Source: Gemmatimonadaceae bacterium (GTDB lineage Bacteria > Gemmatimonadota > Gemmatimonadetes > Gemmatimonadales > Gemmatimonadaceae). From it: a stretch of DNA of 64,000 bases. A model generated the notes under the pieces. It did not search any database. It was not told the DNA's origin and saw nothing but the letters and a program-made list of their open reading frames with translations. The stretch's first letter is position 1, and each line of letters starts with the position of its first letter. The stretch is from the NCBI GenBank assembly GCA_030835125.1, contig JAUQWM010000035.1:1-64000 (forward strand), given 5' to 3'. Below are positions 17,866-29,185 of the stretch, one piece after another. Made by a program: the position numbers and the translations under genes.

Positions 17866-19442
17866 CTGGACCGCCGGTCGAAAGGGTGCGTGCCGTCCCG
17901 CATCGGGGGACGCCGTGCGCCGGGTGCGGGCGCAGGAGGCCGGGCGGGTCGCCGCGGGGTCGCCGCGGAATCCACGGCCACCGGCGCCAGGAAGACGCCG
18001 GAGACCTGGTCCGTCACGGTCACGTTCTGCACTTCGTTGGCCTGGAAGGTCAGCCGGATCACGCGTCCCGTCACGTAGTTGATACCGGGCCGCGAGCGAT
18101 CGCCGCTGTCGGCCGCGATCTGATAGTAGGCGCTCGCCTCGCCGGATGCGAAGAGGTCGCGGATCCGCGGCGTGGTGGTGTCGCTGGCGGCGACCGAGTC
18201 GAACCGCGCAATGAGGGTGTCGCCACGGATCCAGTCGCGCTCGTCGCTCACGATCTTCGTCGAATCGGGGTCGGACTCGGCGAACGCCTTGCCGATGGCC
18301 CGCAGTTCGCGGATGCGCTGTCCGGGCATCACGATGTCGAGTGAATCGGCGACGATATCGCGCTCCTTCGTCGTGGCGAAGGCGCCTGACGGGCCGAACG
18401 CGAACGCGCGGTCGAGCTTCTCCCCCTTCACGCGGAGGTCGATGGTGTCCGAGCGGAGCGTGAACTCCTTGCTGGTCGCGGATGCGGAGTCGATGGCCAT
18501 GACGCGCTCGACCTGCCGTCCGGCGCCATACAGCTCGATCACCCGGCCCTTCAGCGTATACGGCTGTGTGCCCCTGCTCTCGACCACCGGTCCCTTCATC
18601 AGGCGGGAAAAGTGGTGCGCGCCGTCGAGGAGCGCCGAGTCGCCGACGGCGGTGAGGTCGGAGCGCTCCAGCCGGACGTCGCCCATTGCGTGAAAGGTCG
18701 AGTCCCCATCGCCGATGATGGTGTTGGCCAGCACCGTCACCGGCGGCTGGTCGCGACCGGCGGAGTCCTTCTCCACGTACGTCAGGCGCGGGCGCTGCGT
18801 CGCCACGATGCGCTCGCGGTCGCGGATGCCGCGCACCGGCCGGAAGTACTCGAGCTGCACGGCATCGAGCGAAGCGGCTTCCTTCGTCATGACCGCGTGG
18901 ACGTCCTCCTGGAACAGGAGCCGTTCCTCGGCCCGGAAATACGTCACGCGGCGCGCGTCGATGGCGTACCGCGTCTCACGGTACTTCACGTTGCCGATGA
19001 GGATGTGCAGGTCGTTGATCTCGTAGCTCTCGGCGCTGTCCGCTTCGATGGTGATGTCCTGGCCGCGGCACTTGCCCACCAGCCCGCCGCCGACATAGGT
19101 GAAGTGCTTCTTCGTGGTGGGGTCCTGGATTCGCTGGGCGCGCGTGGAGTCCGTGTTCAGCAGGTCGAGGACACAGCGACGTTCCGGCGCCGCGACCGCG
19201 GCGGGAGGCGTCGTGGGCGGTGCCGCGGGCGCGGCAGCCACGGGCGGTGCGACCGGCGCAGCCACCGAGGCCTTGATCGAGTCCTCGCGGGCGCGGTCGG
19301 CGGCCTCGCGAGCGCGCCGCTCGGCGGCGGTGTCGGCGGCCGCCGGTGTGCCGGTCGCCGGTAGCGGGCGTTGCCCCGAGCGCCCGCATGAGCCGAGGGC
19401 GATTGCGCCCACCAGGATCAGGACCGCCATGCGCGAGGTCAT
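17862..19442 (-). CDS. lptA: LptA/OstA-domain lipoprotein (LPS transport)
   Basis: The 526-residue product has a lipoprotein signal with lipobox ALGSC (Cys19), an Ala/Pro-rich linker, and repeated OstA-like beta-strand units such as [22 protein letters not shown]-like and YVTGRVIRL segments. It is longer than Escherichia coli LptA (185 residues) and may contain several OstA repeats, or it could represent an LptD N-terminal-like bridge protein. The position between lptC and lptB strongly favours the periplasmic LPS bridge. It ends in an Arg/Pro-rich tail. Confidence 0.78.
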   Translation of the reverse strand: MTSRMAVLILVGAIALGSCGRSGQRPLPATGTPAAADTAAERRAREAADRAREDSIKASVAAPVAPPVAAAPAAPPTTPPAAVAAPERRCVLDLLNTDSTRAQRIQDPTTKKHFTYVGGGLVGKCRGQDITIEADSAESYEINDLHILIGNVKYRETRYAIDARRVTYFRAEERLLFQEDVHAVMTKEAASLDAVQLEYFRPVRGIRDRERIVATQRPRLTYVEKDSAGRDQPPVTVLANTIIGDGDSTFHAMGDVRLERSDLTAVGDSALLDGAHHFSRLMKGPVVESRGTQPYTLKGRVIELYGAGRQVERVMAIDSASATSKEFTLRSDTIDLRVKGEKLDRAFAFGPSGAFATTKERDIVADSLDIVMPGQRIRELRAIGKAFAESDPDSTKIVSDERDWIRGDTLIARFDSVAASDTTTPRIRDLFASGEASAYYQIAADSGDRSRPGINYVTGRVIRLTFQANEVQNVTVTDQVSGVFLAPVAVDSAATPRRPARPPAPAPGARRPPMRDGTHPFDRRSR

Positions 19443-19993
19443 CGCTTGGGGATCTTCACTGGCGTCCCGCTGAGCGAGGCGCCGCGCAGGATGCGCATGT
19501 TGGTCATGTCCGGGTTCGAGACGAACCCGATCCCCTTCGTGACCCGCTCGCCTTCCGTGAGCGTGAACGCGCTGTCGCTGGAGATCTCCTGTCGCGACGG
19601 GTCGTACCTGACGTGGGGGGACTCCATCTGCTGGCCGTCGGTGGACACGATCACGACGTTCCCGCGTGCCTCGAGCGTTCCGAGCCTGTTGTTGTGGACG
19701 CCCTGCAGCGCGGTGAGCACCGCGTCCTGCTCGCCCGTCGGCGTGAAGAAGGTCGCGGTGACCTTGCGCAGTTCCTCGCGCGTGGCGTCGTCGTACACCA
19801 GGAGCGTGTCAGCACGCACCAGGGCGCGACGGACGCCTTCATCGGTGAGGATGAAGTTGATCCCGAATGCCATCTGCTCGGCCGAATCCGGCAGGAGCGC
19901 CTCGGTGGCAACCGGCGGGGCCTGCGACTCCTTGCAGGCCAGTGCGGGGCCGGCAAGCAGGAGGCAGAACGCCAGGCGAGCGGCGCGGGTCAT
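19439..19993 (-). CDS. lptC: LPS export protein LptC
   Basis: LptC joins the LptBFG complex to the periplasmic LptA bridge. This 184-residue protein has a short lipoprotein-like signal with Cys20 (ALAC), then an LptC/YrbK beta-jellyroll pattern: NFILTDEGVRRALVRADTLL, an HNNRLGTLEARGNVVIV core and an MESPHVRYDP strand. Most LptC proteins keep an N-terminal membrane helix, so a lipid anchor would be a variant. Both ends overlap neighbours (kdsD and lptA) by ATGA. Confidence 0.85.
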   Translation of the reverse strand: MTRAARLAFCLLLAGPALACKESQAPPVATEALLPDSAEQMAFGINFILTDEGVRRALVRADTLLVYDDATREELRKVTATFFTPTGEQDAVLTALQGVHNNRLGTLEARGNVVIVSTDGQQMESPHVRYDPSRQEISSDSAFTLTEGERVTKGIGFVSNPDMTNMRILRGASLSGTPVKIPKR

Positions 19994-20955
19994 GCCACCC
20001 CCGCGCGCATGAGGTCATGCAGGTGAACCACGCCAACCAGTTGTTGAGAGTCGTCGACCACCGGCATGGCCATGATGCCGATCTGTTCCATGCGGTACAC
20101 TGCCCCGCTCGCAAGTTCCTCGGCGGTGGCGACCTTGGGCGCGCGGGTCATCACCGATTCCAGGGAGATGCCGAAGATGTCCTGGGTGCGCTCCAGAAGC
20201 CGCGTGAGATCGCCGGCGGTGAAGACGCCAGCCACTCGCCGATCGGGCGACGTGGCGATCACGATTCCCCGGCGCTCGGCGAGCCAGACCACCGCCTCGC
20301 GCATGGTGGCGTCGGGTGTGAGTACGGGGAGCCGCTCACGCTCCATCACGTCGCGGACACGGGTCACCAGTTTCCTGCCGAGCGCTCCACCAGGATGGAT
20401 TCGCGCGAAGTCCTCTCGACGGAAACCCTTCCGCTCGAGCACCGCGACCGCGAGGGCGTCGCCAAGGGCGAGGGCAGCGGTCGTGCTCGTGGTGGGCGCG
20501 AGGTCGTGCGGACACGCTTCCTCCTTCACCCAGGCGTCGAGGACGGCGTCACACTCGCGGCCCAGCGTGGAGCCGGCCGCGCCAGTCAGGGCGATGGTCC
20601 TGGCACCAAACCGGCGCAGGTGCTCGAGCAGGGCCAGCAGTTCGGCGGACTCACCGCTCTTCGAGATGAGGAGCGCGACATCGCCGGCGCCGACCATGCC
20701 GAGGTCTCCGTGGAGCCCTTCCACCGGATGCAGGAACGTGGCTGGCGTCCCCGTGGAGGTGAGGGTCGCTGCGATCTTCCGACCCACGTGCCCGGACTTG
20801 CCGACCCCCGAGACGATGACGCGCCCGGTGGACGTGGCAACGAGATCCACCGCGGTCGCGAAGTGATCGCCAAGGCGACGCTCCACTTCCGCGAGCGCCT
20901 CCGCTTCCATGCGAACGACACGCCGCCCGGCCAGGATCGCATCGGTGGGAATCAT
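19990..20955 (-). CDS. kdsD: D-arabinose-5-phosphate isomerase
   Basis: KdsD makes arabinose 5-phosphate from ribulose 5-phosphate, the first step of Kdo synthesis. The 321-residue protein has an N-terminal SIS domain with SGVGKSGHVGRKIAATL and LHGDLG, and two C-terminal CBS domains (about 205-321). ATG 20955 overlaps the kdsC stop (ATGA), so an upstream in-frame start is rejected. It is part of a four-gene Kdo set in this operon. Confidence 0.95.
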   Translation of the reverse strand: MIPTDAILAGRRVVRMEAEALAEVERRLGDHFATAVDLVATSTGRVIVSGVGKSGHVGRKIAATLTSTGTPATFLHPVEGLHGDLGMVGAGDVALLISKSGESAELLALLEHLRRFGARTIALTGAAGSTLGRECDAVLDAWVKEEACPHDLAPTTSTTAALALGDALAVAVLERKGFRREDFARIHPGGALGRKLVTRVRDVMERERLPVLTPDATMREAVVWLAERRGIVIATSPDRRVAGVFTAGDLTRLLERTQDIFGISLESVMTRAPKVATAEELASGAVYRMEQIGIMAMPVVDDSQQLVGVVHLHDLMRAGVA

Positions 20956-21536
20956 GCGGGCACGTCCTCGGTCGCGCGGGAGCGCATGTACGACTCGACG
21001 AGGCCGTCCCACTCCCCGCGTGCGCGCAACAGCAGCTCGGCGAACTCGCGCACGGCGCCATGGCCACCCGGTCTCGTCAGGCGCACGCGGGCCACGCTGG
21101 CCACCTCGGTCGTGCAGTCGGCTACGGCGACCGGAAGCCCGACGATCCGCAGGACGCCAAGGTCCGGCAGGTCATCGCCGACGAACGCCACGTCGCGTTC
21201 GGCGATGCCCTTCGCCACCAGCAGCCGGCGCAGCGCCGGGACCTTTCGCGCGTGTTCATCCTGCACGACGTCGGTGATGGCGAGTTCGCGAGCGCGCAGC
21301 GCGACCGCGTCGGAGACGCGGCCGGTGATGATCGCCACGTCGATCCCGGCGCGCTGGAGCATCTTGATCCCGAGCCCGTCGCGGATGTCGAAGCGCTTGA
21401 ACTCCAGGCGGCGGCCGTCGACGTCCCCGAGGAAGATCCCACCCTCGGTCAGGACGCCATCGACGTCCAGCCCGACCAGCCGGATCCGGCGGGCGAGTTC
21501 CGGGTCGAGGGCGAGGGTGCGCACGGGTTCCGTCAC
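20952..21536 (-). CDS. kdsC: Kdo-8-phosphate phosphatase
   Basis: KdsC is a HAD-family phosphatase that releases Kdo from Kdo 8-phosphate. The 194-residue protein has the HAD motif I GLDVDGVLT (nucleophile Asp24, Asp26), KRFDIRDGLGIKML, the motif II threonine in AIITGR, and the GDDLPDL metal-binding motif. It overlaps kdsA upstream by 4 nt and kdsD downstream by 4 nt. Length is typical. Confidence 0.95.
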   Translation of the reverse strand: MTEPVRTLALDPELARRIRLVGLDVDGVLTEGGIFLGDVDGRRLEFKRFDIRDGLGIKMLQRAGIDVAIITGRVSDAVALRARELAITDVVQDEHARKVPALRRLLVAKGIAERDVAFVGDDLPDLGVLRIVGLPVAVADCTTEVASVARVRLTRPGGHGAVREFAELLLRARGEWDGLVESYMRSRATEDVPA

Positions 21537-22393
21537 CGCGCCGCCTCACGCACGGCCACCAGGCGCCTGACGAGTGCGTCGAGGTCCCCGAGGGGCAGCA
21601 TGTTGGGGCCGTCGCTGGGGGCGTGGTCGGGATCCGGGTGGGTCTCGAGGAAGACGCCGTCCGCCCCGGCCGCGACCGCCGCGAGCGTGAGCGTCGGGAT
21701 GAACTCCCGTGCGCCACCGCTCGCGCCGCCCTCGCCCAGGCCCGGGCGCTGGACCGAGTGCGTGCCGTCGAAGATCACGGGGCACCCCGTAGCCGTGCGC
21801 AGTCGCGGGATGGCGCGCATGTCCACGACCAGGTCGCCGTAGCCGAAGAAACTCCCTCGCTCGGTGACGGCAATCGCGCGCTCGTGACCCGTGACTCGTG
21901 ACTCGGCGACGCGGTCCTCAGACCTCGGACCTCGGATCTCGGACCTCGCGCCACGCACCTTCTCCACGGCGCCCTTCATGGCTTCCGGCGCCATCCATTG
22001 CCCCTTCTTTACGTTCACGGCCTTGCCCGTGGCGCCCGCCGCCTCGAGGAGGTCGGTCTGGCGGCAGAGGAATGCCGGGATCTGCAGGACGTCGGCGACC
22101 TGCCCGACTGCCTCGCACTGCTCGGGGAGGTGGACATCGGTCAGCACGGGCAGCCCCGTCTTCGCGCGGACGCGCGACAGTTGCTCCAGTCCCTCGTGCA
22201 GGCCTGGGCCGCGATGCGCGCCAGCATTGGAACGGTTGGCCTTGTCGAAGCTGGCCTTGAAGACGATCCCCCCGGGCACGTGCTCGGCGAGGCGAGCGAG
22301 CGCATCGGCCACCCGGAGGTTGAGGGCGTCATCTTCGAGCACGCACGGACCAGCGATGAGGAACAGCGTGTCGCGGGGGAAGCCGCCGAACAT
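21533..22393 (-). CDS. kdsA: Kdo-8-phosphate synthase with repeat-derived insert
   Basis: KdsA condenses phosphoenolpyruvate and arabinose 5-phosphate. The 286-residue protein has IAGPCV, FKASFDKANRS, TDVH, NVKKGQWMAP and IFDGTHSVQRPG, all in the family order. About 21 residues (148-169) are inserted between AVEKVR and the AVTERGSFFGYGDL strand. This insert is encoded by the heptamer array 21881-21957 and is rich in Arg, Ser, Glu and Gly. The insert lies in a surface-loop position in the family, which may explain why it is tolerated. ATG 22393 follows the pyrG stop by 1 nt; upstream frame is shadow. Confidence 0.93.
   Translation of the reverse strand: MFGGFPRDTLFLIAGPCVLEDDALNLRVADALARLAEHVPGGIVFKASFDKANRSNAGAHRGPGLHEGLEQLSRVRAKTGLPVLTDVHLPEQCEAVGQVADVLQIPAFLCRQTDLLEAAGATGKAVNVKKGQWMAPEAMKGAVEKVRGARSEIRGPRSEDRVAESRVTGHERAIAVTERGSFFGYGDLVVDMRAIPRLRTATGCPVIFDGTHSVQRPGLGEGGASGGAREFIPTLTLAAVAAGADGVFLETHPDPDHAPSDGPNMLPLGDLDALVRRLVAVREAAR
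21881..21957. repeat. heptamer array inside kdsA (about 11 units)
   Basis: Period-7 units run CTCGTGA, CCCGTGA, CTCGTGA, CTCGGCG, ACGCGGT, CCTCAGA, CCTCGGA, CCTCGGA, TCTCGGA, CCTCGCG, CCACGCA. The net insert relative to the family is about 63 bp, nine units, which keeps the reading frame. Confidence 0.85.
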
Positions 22394-22394
22394 G

Positions 22395-24892
<2,498 letters not shown>

Positions 24893-24927
24893 GAAATCAA
24901 AGCGCCGCGCGCCAGGCTGAGACCAGC

Positions 24928-26271
24928 CTAGCCGGCCTGACCGGCAACCTCCGCCACGGCGCGCCGGTGCGCGAACAACCCAGCCGCCACGGCCAGGCCG
25001 GCCACGGAGCGGCAGACGACGGTTACGACGAGAAGCGAGAGGCCCACCTTGGCGGGGTCATGAAAGACGTGATCCGTGAGGAGGGCCACCGTGGGTGGCC
25101 CCAGGCCGATGCCGACGAAGTTCAGCAGGAAGACCAGCACCGCCGACGCCTGGCCTCGCATGGCGGCCGGGCTCATCTCCTGCATCGCCGCCGCGGCGGC
25201 GCCGAACGGGGCGGCGGCGACAATATTTGTGATCAGGAGCCCCGTCAACAGTACCCACTCGGTTGGTGGCAGGAAGAGGGGAAACGCCGCGACGACCGAG
25301 ATTGCGGCGGCCAGGATGAGGACGAGGAGGTTGCCATCGCGCCGGCCGCGGGCCTTCAGCCAGTCTGCCAGCCGGCCGCCGGCAAGTACGCCTACCACCC
25401 CGAAGATCGCGGTCGCCCCGCCCATCAGGAGTCCTACCTTGCCCGGGCTCCAGCCATGGGCGCGATAGAAATAGGCGGGGAACCAGAAGGCGGTGCCGTA
25501 GTTCACCATCGAGAAGAGCGAGATGCCGACGGCGAAGGACGCGTAGGCGGCGCCGTGCCGCCGGAACCAGGCCACCACTTCGGTGGTCGAGTAGACGTGC
25601 GCCGGGACGGCATGGGCCGCGCGTCCGCGTCGTGGTTCGCGCACGGTCAGCGCCAGCAGCGAGAGCAGGAAGCCGGGCAGCCCGACCACGATGAAGACCT
25701 TCTGCCAGGGCCGGATTTCACCGAGGATCGGCAGGTTCCACGGTGCCTGTCCGCTGACCGTCTCGATCACGGCGCCACCGATGAAGTACGCCAGGCCGGA
25801 CCCGATGAAGACGCCGCTGGTGAAGAGGCTCATCGCGGTCGCGAGCTTGTGCGGCGGGAAGTAGTCGGCGATGAGCGAGTACCCCGACGGCGAGAGGGTC
25901 GCCTCGCCGACGCCGACACCGACGCGGGCGGCGAAGAGCTGACCATACGTGTTCGCGACCCCGCTGGCGGTGCACATCACGCTCCACAGGGCCACTCCCC
26001 AGGCGATGATGGCGCGGCGACTGCGCCGGTCCGCGAGCCGGCCCACGACGAACGCCGAGAAGGCAAAGGTGATGGCGAAGGCCGGACCGAGCAGGAAGCC
26101 CATCTCGGTTTCGCTCAGCCCGAGGTCCGCCTGTATTGGCGTGACGAGCAGCGCCAGGACCTGGCGGTCGATGAACGACGAGACGTTCAGGATGAGCAGG
26201 ACGGTGACGACCCACCACGCGTATCCCGTGCCGGCGGGGACGCCGGCGCGCTGCTCGTCAGGCACCCGCAT
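24928..26271 (-). CDS. MFS transporter
   Basis: A 447-residue membrane protein with about twelve hydrophobic segments. It has the MFS loop motif GRLADRRSRRAI between helices 2 and 3 and a related GGRLADWLKARGRR loop in the second half, plus a central cytoplasmic loop. It resembles the spinster/hexuronate-type MFS group, but the substrate cannot be read from sequence. It starts inside the trpG 3' end (14-nt overlap). It need not be functionally tied to either neighbour. Confidence 0.87.
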   Translation of the reverse strand: MRVPDEQRAGVPAGTGYAWWVVTVLLILNVSSFIDRQVLALLVTPIQADLGLSETEMGFLLGPAFAITFAFSAFVVGRLADRRSRRAIIAWGVALWSVMCTASGVANTYGQLFAARVGVGVGEATLSPSGYSLIADYFPPHKLATAMSLFTSGVFIGSGLAYFIGGAVIETVSGQAPWNLPILGEIRPWQKVFIVVGLPGFLLSLLALTVREPRRGRAAHAVPAHVYSTTEVVAWFRRHGAAYASFAVGISLFSMVNYGTAFWFPAYFYRAHGWSPGKVGLLMGGATAIFGVVGVLAGGRLADWLKARGRRDGNLLVLILAAAISVVAAFPLFLPPTEWVLLTGLLITNIVAAAPFGAAAAAMQEMSPAAMRGQASAVLVFLLNFVGIGLGPPTVALLTDHVFHDPAKVGLSLLVVTVVCRSVAGLAVAAGLFAHRRAVAEVAGQAG

Positions 26272-26857
26272 GCGATCGGCTCCGCGCCGCGAGCGTGAGG
26301 AAGTTGGCCAGCAGGTCGCGTCCGTGGACAGTCATGACGGACTCGGGGTGGAACTGGACGCCCCACACCGGGTGGGTGCGGTGCTGGACGGCATGGATCT
26401 CTCGCGGGTCGTCCTGCGCCACCGCGGTGACGGCGAGCGCCGGCGGCAGTGACGCCGGTTCGGCGATGAGGGAGTGATAGCGCATGACCTCGAGGGGCGA
26501 CGGCAGTCCCTCGAACAGGCCGGTGCCATCATGGAGCACCCGCGACGTCTTGCCGTGCATGACGCGGCCGGCCCGCACGACCTGCCCCCCGTACGCCTCG
26601 ACGATGGCCTGGTGCCCGAGGCAAACGCCGAGGACCGGGATGGTCGGTCCCCACCGCCTGACGAGTGGGACCGAGATGCCGGCCTCGGACGGGGTGCAGG
26701 GCCCGGGCGATATCACGATGGCGTCCGGGGCGAGTGTGGCGATGTCGTCGACGCCGAGGGCGTCGTTGCGGTGGACGACGGGATCCGCGCCAAGCTCGCC
26801 CAGGTACTGGACGAGGTTGTACGTGAAGGAGTCGTAATTATCCAGGACGAGGATCAT
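26258..26857 (-). CDS. trpG: anthranilate/aminodeoxychorismate synthase glutamine amidotransferase subunit
   Basis: This 199-residue class I amidotransferase starts MILVLDNYDSFTYNLVQYL, with the oxyanion segment SPGPCTPSEAG, nucleophile Cys79 in GVCLGHQ and the catalytic His/Glu in VQFHPES. It supplies ammonia to TrpE or PabB. No trpE or pabB is in the window, so TrpG and PabA cannot be separated and it may serve both. ATG 26857 is the family start; the open frame upstream runs through a repeat element. Confidence 0.9.
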   Translation of the reverse strand: MILVLDNYDSFTYNLVQYLGELGADPVVHRNDALGVDDIATLAPDAIVISPGPCTPSEAGISVPLVRRWGPTIPVLGVCLGHQAIVEAYGGQVVRAGRVMHGKTSRVLHDGTGLFEGLPSPLEVMRYHSLIAEPASLPPALAVTAVAQDDPREIHAVQHRTHPVWGVQFHPESVMTVHGRDLLANFLTLAARSRSHAGA

Positions 26858-26880
26858 GCTGGCAATGCGGGCTGCGTGGT

Positions 26881-27012
26881 GATTGCTGCTTACTGGGGCT
26901 GCAACTGGTTGCTGGGGCGAGGGCTGGAGTTCCCAGTGGGATCCCCAGTGGGAGCCCCCAGTGGGAGCACCCAGTGCGAGCACCCAGCGGCAGCCCCCAG
27001 AAAGCAGCAATC
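26881..27012. repeat. 132-bp element with terminal inverted repeats and 13-bp internal repeats
   Basis: The ends GATTGCTGCT... (26881-26902) and ...AGCAGCAATC (26990-27012) are inverted repeats matching over about 21 of 23 positions. Inside, CAGTGGGA-type units recur at 26934, 26946, 26959, 26972 and 26985 with 12-13 bp spacing. It fills most of the 195-nt gap between trpG and xer. No coding content is apparent; it could be a MITE-like or REP-like element. Confidence 0.7.
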
Positions 27013-27052
27013 AGGACGCAGTTCCCTCGCCTGCCCCCGCAGCCCCGCCCGC

Positions 27053-27973
27053 TCACCCCCGCGGATGGTACTGCTTGTGGACCGTTCGAAGATACTCGCG
27101 GTCCACGTGCGTGTAGACCTGCGTGGTCGACACATCCGCATGCCCGAGCATCTCCTGGACCGCGCGCAGGTCGGCGCCGCCTTCCAGCAGGTGCGTCGCG
27201 AACGAATGACGAAGCGTGTGTGGCGTCACGTTGCGCTCGATCCCGGCTGCGGTCACGTGCTTCCGGAGAATCGTCCACGCGCCCATGCGCGAGAGGGGCG
27301 TGCCCCTCGCATTCAGGAACATCACGCCCTTCCCTGCGCCCCGCTCCAGGCGCGGCCTGAGCTCGCGCAGGTAGATGGCGATCGCTGCCGCCGCCGAGCG
27401 CCCGAACGGCACCAGTCGCTCCTTCCCGCCCTTCCCGAACACCCGGACCAGCCGCTCGTCCAGGTGCACGTCGCGCACTGCCACCGAGATCCACTCCGAC
27501 ACGCGCAGTCCCGCGGCGTATGCCAGTTCGAGCATCGCCTTGTCCCGATAGTACATCGGGTCGTCCTGCCGGGGCGCGGTGAGGAGCCGCTCCACCTCGG
27601 CCTGCGACAGCACCTCCGGCAGCGTCTGCCAGCGCTTCGGCATCTCGAGCCGGTCGCTGGGGTCGCCGGGCAGGACGCCTTCCGCCACGAGGAAACCGAA
27701 CCACGTGCGCAACCCCGCGATCGTCCGCCGGATGGACGATGGCGCGAGCCCCATGTCCTTCAGGTGGTATACGAAGTCGCGGAGCAGCGCCGGGGTCAGG
27801 TCCCGCGGCGTCCGCGCCGCATGCTCGCCGGCGTACGTCGCCAGGCGGATCACGTCGCGCCGGTAGGCCTCCCGGGTGCGGTCGGCGTTGCCCTGCTCCA
27901 GCGCCAGGAAGTCGTCGAAGCGCTCGAGCAGGAAGGCGCGGCGCGCCTCGTCAGGCAGCGGCGTCGCCTGCAT
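27053..27973 (-). CDS. xerD: tyrosine recombinase XerC/XerD
   Basis: Xer recombinases resolve chromosome dimers at dif. The 306-residue protein has the SAM-like N-terminal core-binding domain (about 15-100) and a catalytic domain with the full set Arg157 (GLRVSE), Lys181, His252 and Arg255 (HTLRHSFATHLL), His278 (LGHAD) and Tyr287 (VYTH). ATG 27973 gives the usual length. It could be XerC or XerD; only one copy is in the window. It lies about 19 kb from the candidate dif site. Confidence 0.9.
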   Translation of the reverse strand: MQATPLPDEARRAFLLERFDDFLALEQGNADRTREAYRRDVIRLATYAGEHAARTPRDLTPALLRDFVYHLKDMGLAPSSIRRTIAGLRTWFGFLVAEGVLPGDPSDRLEMPKRWQTLPEVLSQAEVERLLTAPRQDDPMYYRDKAMLELAYAAGLRVSEWISVAVRDVHLDERLVRVFGKGGKERLVPFGRSAAAAIAIYLRELRPRLERGAGKGVMFLNARGTPLSRMGAWTILRKHVTAAGIERNVTPHTLRHSFATHLLEGGADLRAVQEMLGHADVSTTQVYTHVDREYLRTVHKQYHPRG

Positions 27974-28580
27974 GCTTCTTCCGGCGATGCCGGTACCACG
28001 CAATGCCGATCCCGGTCACCAGCACGGTGGCGACCACCCCGGTCACCGTGCCCATCCGCCCCACGGTCCGCACGAGCTGGTCCCAGTTGGACCCGGCACG
28101 GAAGGCGGCCCAGGTGACGAGCCCGTACCACGTGCCGGACGCGAGGGTGATCGCGGCCATCGTGCCGAACCACGACGCGCGCAACGCGCCGGCGAACGGT
28201 GCCACGATCGCGCGCACCCCCGGGATGAACCGGCCGACGGCCAGCGCCAGCAACCCGTAGCGCTCGTACATCCGGCTGAGCGACGTGTCGGCGGATTCCC
28301 GGTGCTTCAGGTGGAACTTCTTCTCCGTCCACTCGGCGCCGAAGCGCCGGCCCACGGCGTACATCACCATGGCCCCGGCCACGTTGCCGAACAGGATCAG
28401 CAGGAACGCCGGCATCGGCGACTGGTCCGACCGGGCCGCGATGAACGCGCCCAGGGCGATCAGCACGTCAGCCGGGATCGGCGGGAAGATGTTCTCCGCG
28501 GCCGCCAGCAACGCCATCGCGGGAAGCAGCGTCGAGGGCGGGAGCGTCAACAGCCAATCGATGATCGCCTGGAGGTTCAC
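27951..28580 (-). CDS. DedA-family (VTT/SNARE-associated) membrane protein
   Basis: The 209-residue protein has the DedA pattern: NIFPPIPADVLIALGAF near the N-terminus with membrane-embedded prolines, FGNVAGAMVMYAVGRRFG, the amphipathic GRFIPGVRAIVAPFAG motif with conserved Arg, and a C-terminal membrane helix followed by a basic tail. Family members act as undecaprenyl-phosphate or phospholipid transporters. GTG 28580 overlaps ispF (GTGA). Its 3' end overlaps the xerD start by 23 nt. Confidence 0.9.
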   Translation of the reverse strand: MNLQAIIDWLLTLPPSTLLPAMALLAAAENIFPPIPADVLIALGAFIAARSDQSPMPAFLLILFGNVAGAMVMYAVGRRFGAEWTEKKFHLKHRESADTSLSRMYERYGLLALAVGRFIPGVRAIVAPFAGALRASWFGTMAAITLASGTWYGLVTWAAFRAGSNWDQLVRTVGRMGTVTGVVATVLVTGIGIAWYRHRRKKHAGDAAA

Positions 28581-29089
28581 GCGCCCGCGCGCCTGGCGAG
28601 GATGGCCGTGGCCATGCAGGCGAGCCCCTCGCCCCGGCCGATCCAGCCCATGCGCTCGTTGCTCTTGCCCTTCACGTTCACGTCGGCCATGCCCACGCCT
28701 AACGCCTCGGCCAGCGCCGCCCGCATCGCGTCGCGATAGGGGCCGATGCGCGGCGTCTCCGTGACGACAACGACATCGGCGTTCACGACGGCAAAGCCGG
28801 CCCCCTGCGCGCGCGCCACCGCCGCGCGCAGCATCTCCATCGAGTCGGCGCCGCGCAGCGAGGGATCGGTATCCGGGAACATCTCCCCGATGTCGCCCAA
28901 CCCGGCGGCACCGAGCACGGCGTCGGTGACGGCATGGGCCACCGCGTCCCCGTCGGAATGGCCGGCCAGCGAGAACTCCACCGGGATCCTGGTCCCCCCA
29001 AGGACCAGCGGGCCGCCGGGGGAGAATCGGTGGGAGTCGTAGCCGATCCCCACTCGTGATTCGTGACTGGTGACTCGTGACTCGCTCAT
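28577..29089 (-). CDS. ispF: 2-C-methyl-D-erythritol 2,4-cyclodiphosphate synthase
   Basis: IspF catalyses the cyclodiphosphate step of the MEP isoprenoid pathway, relevant here to polyprenyl carriers and menaquinone tails. The protein has the zinc ligands in GYDSHRF and HSDGDAVAHAVTDA, and the IGEMFPDTDP loop. The first 13 residues are encoded by the heptamer array 29052-29086; the family core begins at the VGIGYD strand. Start may be ATG 29089 (170 residues) or GTG 29053. Confidence 0.92.
   Translation of the reverse strand: MSESRVTSHESRVGIGYDSHRFSPGGPLVLGGTRIPVEFSLAGHSDGDAVAHAVTDAVLGAAGLGDIGEMFPDTDPSLRGADSMEMLRAAVARAQGAGFAVVNADVVVVTETPRIGPYRDAMRAALAEALGVGMADVNVKGKSNERMGWIGRGEGLACMATAILARRAGA
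29052..29086. repeat. heptamer array, ACTCGTG type (5 units)
   Basis: ACTCGTG, ATTCGTG, ACTGGTG, ACTCGTG, ACTCGCT. It overlaps the 5' end of ispF and is inverted relative to the array at 29154-29181. Confidence 0.85.
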
Positions 29090-29153
29090 CGTGGCCGCTT
29101 CTCGTGCGGGAGGGTCAGTCGGCGCGCATCATCGTGATGGACCAGGGGGGACG

Positions 29154-29181
29154 CGTCACGAGTCACGAGTCACGAGTCACG
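29154..29181. repeat. heptamer array, AGTCACG type (4 units)
   Basis: CGTCACG followed by three AGTCACG units, ending 4 nt before the mqnC stop codon. With 29052-29086 it makes an inverted pair around a 67-bp spacer that fills the mqnC-ispF gap. Confidence 0.85.
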
Positions 29182-29185
29182 CCGG

